From the NCBI GenBank assembly GCA_036345935.2, contig JADWOT020000006.1:9894519-9958518 (forward strand): DNA of 64,000 bases, read 5' to 3'. How positions within the stretch are numbered: position 1 is the first letter of the stretch; each line of letters opens with the position of its first letter. Below are positions 61,068-64,000 of this stretch, in pieces. The notes under the pieces are model-generated. The model was given only the letters and a program-made list of their open reading frames with translations. It searched no databases and was not told the DNA's origin. Source of the stretch: Taenia hydatigena (taxonomy: Eukaryota; Platyhelminthes; Cestoda; Cyclophyllidea; Taeniidae). Made by a program: the position numbers and the translations under genes.

Positions 61068-62031
61068 CTAGAGTTCCATATCTCGAGCCTCATCTTCGGA
61101 ATAATCTGACATTGAACTCTCATCGTCTGAACTTGATTCTGCCCCGCCTTCCTCGGCTTTCAGAGCCTCCTCAGTTGCGAAGCGCTGAACATACTCTGAG
61201 GTGAACAGAATCACAAAGTAAACGACTGACAGTCGAAATGTGTTCACAAAATAATTAGTTAAAGGAGTTGCATAAAACCCAGTAATGTGAAATACCCGAC
61301 GCCAAGATAGGAAAGCTTTTAATAAAGAAAATAAAACATTCGTTAGAAAAGATAGGCAAACACTTAATGCATAAGAATGCAACAAACCTTTCACTTTTGA
61401 AACATAATCCATCGGCTTGTACATGAAAAGCGAAGCAGCATCACTATTAAGAGGATCCGTAGGGTTCGGGTAGGCCAAGAGTTGAGGCAGAAAAGACTCG
61501 AAAATATTTGTAAGATCTACAATTAAAACAATTCGAGAGGTCCTACCGTAAACAGCCGACCACTGCTGGTTAATCACGTCCAAGCAAACAGTTCCAGACC
61601 TAAACGAAATGAAATGTGGGTTCCGATAATACTAAACATACGCTTCATCAATATTTGGATGAAAAATTTTGTTCATGAAACCTATAGAGGGCGACTTGAA
61701 AGGATATCGCTCCGGAAGCTCAACGCGAACTTTCCATATTCCACCTTCATAAGGTGCTATGAATGAAGATGAATTAAAAAAGGAAGCATAGATTACTTTC
61801 GGGCGGACCGTTAAACTTCACCATCAGTTCATTGAGTCCACCGAGAACAGTGACTTCATATTTACTCTCGATTCTGAGACAGAAAGCCGTAGAGATAAAA
61901 TAAAGACCCACAGAGGCAATAAAATACATAACTGAGAATTTCTGATTCGAACATCCAAGAATAACCCCAGTAACGTACAGTTTGACAACATCAGTATCCA
62001 TTCGCTTTTTTCCTGGACCTGGCGAAGACAT
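61068..62031 (-). CDS. UBE2H: Ubiquitin-conjugating enzyme E2 H
   Basis: E2 enzyme that accepts ubiquitin from E1 as a thioester and works with the CTLH/GID E3 complex. Exons in transcript order are 62031-61979, 61873-61797, 61756-61642, 61599-61547, 61516-61388 and 61195-61068. All phases agree and give 184 residues plus TAG (human 183). The start [20 protein letters not shown] is nearly identical to human. The core follows with [40 protein letters not shown] and [13 protein letters not shown], with the catalytic cysteine at residue 87. The C-terminal tail is acidic and Ser-rich ([20 protein letters not shown]), ending MEL as in other UBE2H proteins. Intron 4 is only 30 bp and frame-preserving, so its retention would insert ten residues without a stop. 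The gene is complete and looks functional. Confidence 0.97.
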
Positions 62032-62886
62032 TTCAATCCAGAGGTCGGAGAACAAAATCGAAACTAAACAATCAGCTGAGCGACTGACCTAGAAGCGAAA
62101 TCGAAACCAGAAATGATCGTTAGTTGAAGGTCAGACCAAAAGCCTGAAGCTTTGTGCAGATTCAAAATCGCGGAAATAATTATATGTTTATTAAAATAAT
62201 GGTTTAGAATATCCTATAAAGTTACGCGCAGATAGGTTATGAAAGCAATATCGCTTAGAAGGCATGGTTTTATTTTTTGCATTCAATATTTTGGTGAACA
62301 TTTTGAAATTTTAGTAATTAATACCACGGATACTTTAGTCGTAGAGTTCCGGTTTTGCAACTCTGCGATGATTTTGAGCACAATTTTAGCAGGCGAACAG
62401 AGGTTTCGGGAGCTATTGGCCAAATTCAACATGGGTATCCGATGTAGAATAATGCGTGATTATCAGAGTGTGGGTATTCTATCAATCCGCGCGTTTTGGG
62501 GCCTTCACTGTCCCTCACTTTCACTTCGAGATTTGGACTTTGGGCTATAAGGAATGACTGGTCAAAGATTTTTGCATAGCATAGCATGAAGGCTTCACAA
62601 AACCATAGGAGATTTATAAAGTATAATTCTTCTTTTTCTTTAGCTCAGCCCAAGGTTGTATTTTCACTACATGCCACTTAAAGGGTACGTGTAACTGCGC
62701 TTACATTGCAGCATTACCAACGCGTTTCCCGGACAAAAGGCATTTTACGATTTACCCCTCTTCAGATTTGCACAAAATAAAAGAAAATGGAGCAAATTTA
62801 GTTCTCGGCCCAATGCAGATATTGTGCAGTACCCTGTGCCCCAAAGGCTATGCCACCCAAGGAAGAACAATTTGGGGAGACTTAAG
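62032..62886. other. UBE2H upstream region with possible exon remnant
   Basis: Next to UBE2H this should hold its promoter. From about 62643 a plus-strand frame (HLKGTCNCAYIAALPTRFPD, then GPMQILCSTLCPKGYATQGR) stays open through to 62953, inside the adjoining solo LTR. It may be an unidentified exon interrupted by the LTR, or chance. The 103-codon frame at 62239-62550 has no known family. Confidence 0.3.
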
Positions 62887-63076
62887 TGTAGTACTTTGTT
62901 TGCTAGAACTGCCGGTTTCTGTCAAGGTCACAGAGGTGGCCGTATTGCCCTAGCTGCGTGGGCTGGCCTCTGAGCCATGCCAGCAGCCTTTTTCCCTCTG
63001 TCCGGTGAATATATATATATATTCTACTTTAGAATTCTGCCTTCTTTTGCTTTCGAGGTAGCCTCGGGACGCTACA
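62887..63076 (-). repeat. Solo LTR of the TRIM family
   Basis: A 190-bp LTR with TGTAGTAC...GACGCTACA ends and a TATATATATAT core. TAAG borders it on both sides and is a likely target-site duplication. It lies head-to-head with the LTR starting at 63147, only 70 bp away, so the two form an inverted pair. Confidence 0.85.
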
Positions 63077-63146
63077 TAAGCGCCTATGAAATCAAGCGTG
63101 CAGCCGAACTAAATATCAAAGCATTGTGATCGCTGGCAATGCTTGT

Positions 63147-63332
63147 TGTAGTGTCCCGAGGCTCCCTCGAAGGCAAAAGAAGGCGGAATGCTAGGGTAGA
63201 ATATATGTATTCAACGGACAGAGGGAAATAGGCTACTGGCATGGCCCGCAGGCCAGCCCGCGCACCTCGGGCAGTACGGCCACCTCTGTGACCTTGACCA
63301 AAACCGTTAGTTCCAATAAACAAAGTACTACA
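63147..63332 (+). repeat. 5' LTR of the fresh TRIM copy
   Basis: A 186-bp LTR, close in sequence to the solo LTR at 62887-63076 (inverted) and to the partial LTR at 63858. Ends are TGTAG and CTACA. Confidence 0.85.
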
Positions 63333-63857
63333 TTGCTCCTCTTCTCTTTCGAGCGTCGTTCCTGACGCGCCCCTCGGTACATCTTCCGCGTCAGCCATCA
63401 CAACATACTCAGTGCTGCAAGAAGCACCCACGAGCTAACCATGCCAGTCGCCGACATTCGACGCGATTGAAGCGATGCTTGACACCAACGTCAGTGATCC
63501 CTCTTCACAGTGCATTGCACTTCGAGTTTCGTTTGGCTTGGAAACGAAGTTCAGAATAAGTGGTTCTGCCGACCATCAGTATGTCCGTAGGGGGACGTTA
63601 GCACGCCGATCTCCTTAAGCAAGTACATTAAAGGTAATCTTCGAAACGAAACTTTCCAGGTGGTCCATGGCTAGTGTCGCTTCAGTTGTTAATAGCTTTT
63701 TTGTAGAACACGGAGAAGGGGCAGATGCCGGAAGTGGACGTCGTTCGTGGCCCATCCGTAGCACATGCACTTCTTTCGCACCGCTGCAACATGCCGCAGG
63801 CGGTAGAGATCGGGATAGTAGCCCCATAGAGTCGGATCCGCTTTCCGCTGCCACTAA

Positions 63858-64000
63858 TGTAGCGTCCGGAGGCTCCCTCGAAGGCAAAAGAAGGCAGAAT
63901 GCTAGGGTAGAATATATATATTCAACGGACAGAGGGAAATAGGCTACTGGCATGGTCCGGAAGCCAGCCCACGCAGTTAGGGCAGTACGGTCAGTAGTTC
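63858..64000 (+). repeat. 3' LTR of the fresh TRIM copy, truncated by window
   Basis: Starts TGTAGCGTCCGGAG and follows the LTR consensus for about 120 bp, then diverges near the window end, where it may carry a small deletion. Confidence 0.75.

Larger units (their letters stand above)
63147..64000 (+). mobile_element. Fresh TRIM element, cut by the window edge
   Basis: Terminal-repeat retrotransposon in miniature. The 5' LTR is 63147-63332 (TGTAGTGTCCCGAG...AAGTACTACA), the interior 63333-63857 (525 bp), and the second LTR in the same orientation starts at 63858 and leaves the window. The 5' LTR holds a TATATGTA-type box and an AATAAA about 20 bp before its end, as expected for a transcribed LTR. 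The interior has no gag, protease, reverse transcriptase or integrase, so it would depend on enzymes of another element. I do not see a clear tRNA primer-binding site or polypurine tract. Such elements are known from taeniid tapeworms, which supports but does not prove the organism. Confidence 0.75.

Noticed and set aside
61774..62055. 93-codon minus-strand frame as an independent membrane protein
   Set aside because: Its middle is the unspliced first intron of UBE2H; the ends are UBE2H exons 1 and 2.
1..64000. CRISPR arrays, tRNA or rRNA genes, bacterial operons, telomeric repeats
   Set aside because: None was seen: no regularly spaced direct repeats, no tRNA box B-like cloverleaf, and the genes are intron-rich and eukaryotic.

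Overview
The window looks like nuclear DNA of a parasitic flatworm, most likely a tapeworm. Its real genes are typical animal proteins split by many introns, several only 28-41 bp long with proper GT...AG ends. Intergenic DNA is AT-rich. A short LTR element (about 190 bp LTRs, 525-570 bp interior, no polymerase) resembles the terminal-repeat retrotransposons in miniature reported from taeniid tapeworms. The organism is an inference; no rRNA or mitochondrial marker is present.

Layout. 1.2-2.0 kb: 5' half of a ZnT1-like zinc transporter (-). 2.4-3.6 kb: three solo LTRs. 4.6-5.5 kb: 3' end of an MLH3-type MutL homologue (-). 6.15-8.7 kb: a 12-exon class V aminotransferase-fold gene (+), divergent from MLH3. 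10.7-12.5 kb: three phased exons of an unidentified gene (+). 17.6-19.5 kb: a TtcA-like PP-loop ATPase (+) with a changed PP-loop. 25.7-37.9 kb: scattered exons of one or more unidentified minus-strand genes with very long introns. 39.87-51.0 kb: a giant inverted repeat with two 5,421-bp arms, gapless where compared and nearly identical, around a 285-bp spacer. 52.6-53.5 kb: an old degenerate TRIM copy. 53.9-55.1 kb: ribosomal protein L4 (+). 61.1-62.0 kb: ubiquitin-conjugating enzyme UBE2H (-). 62.9-64.0 kb: a solo LTR, then a fresh TRIM copy running off the right edge.

The genes are unrelated housekeeping or accessory genes (zinc efflux, mismatch repair/meiotic crossover, PLP enzyme, tRNA thiolation-like, translation, ubiquitination) and form no pathway or operon. 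The most unusual structures are the 11.1-kb palindrome, whose arms share a decayed reading frame with the same stop codons, and the non-autonomous TRIM family.

Exon borders were inferred by eye from reading-frame phase, splice consensus and family similarity. Exon sets of RPL4, UBE2H and the aminotransferase-like gene sum to whole codons from ATG to stop. Other genes are partial.
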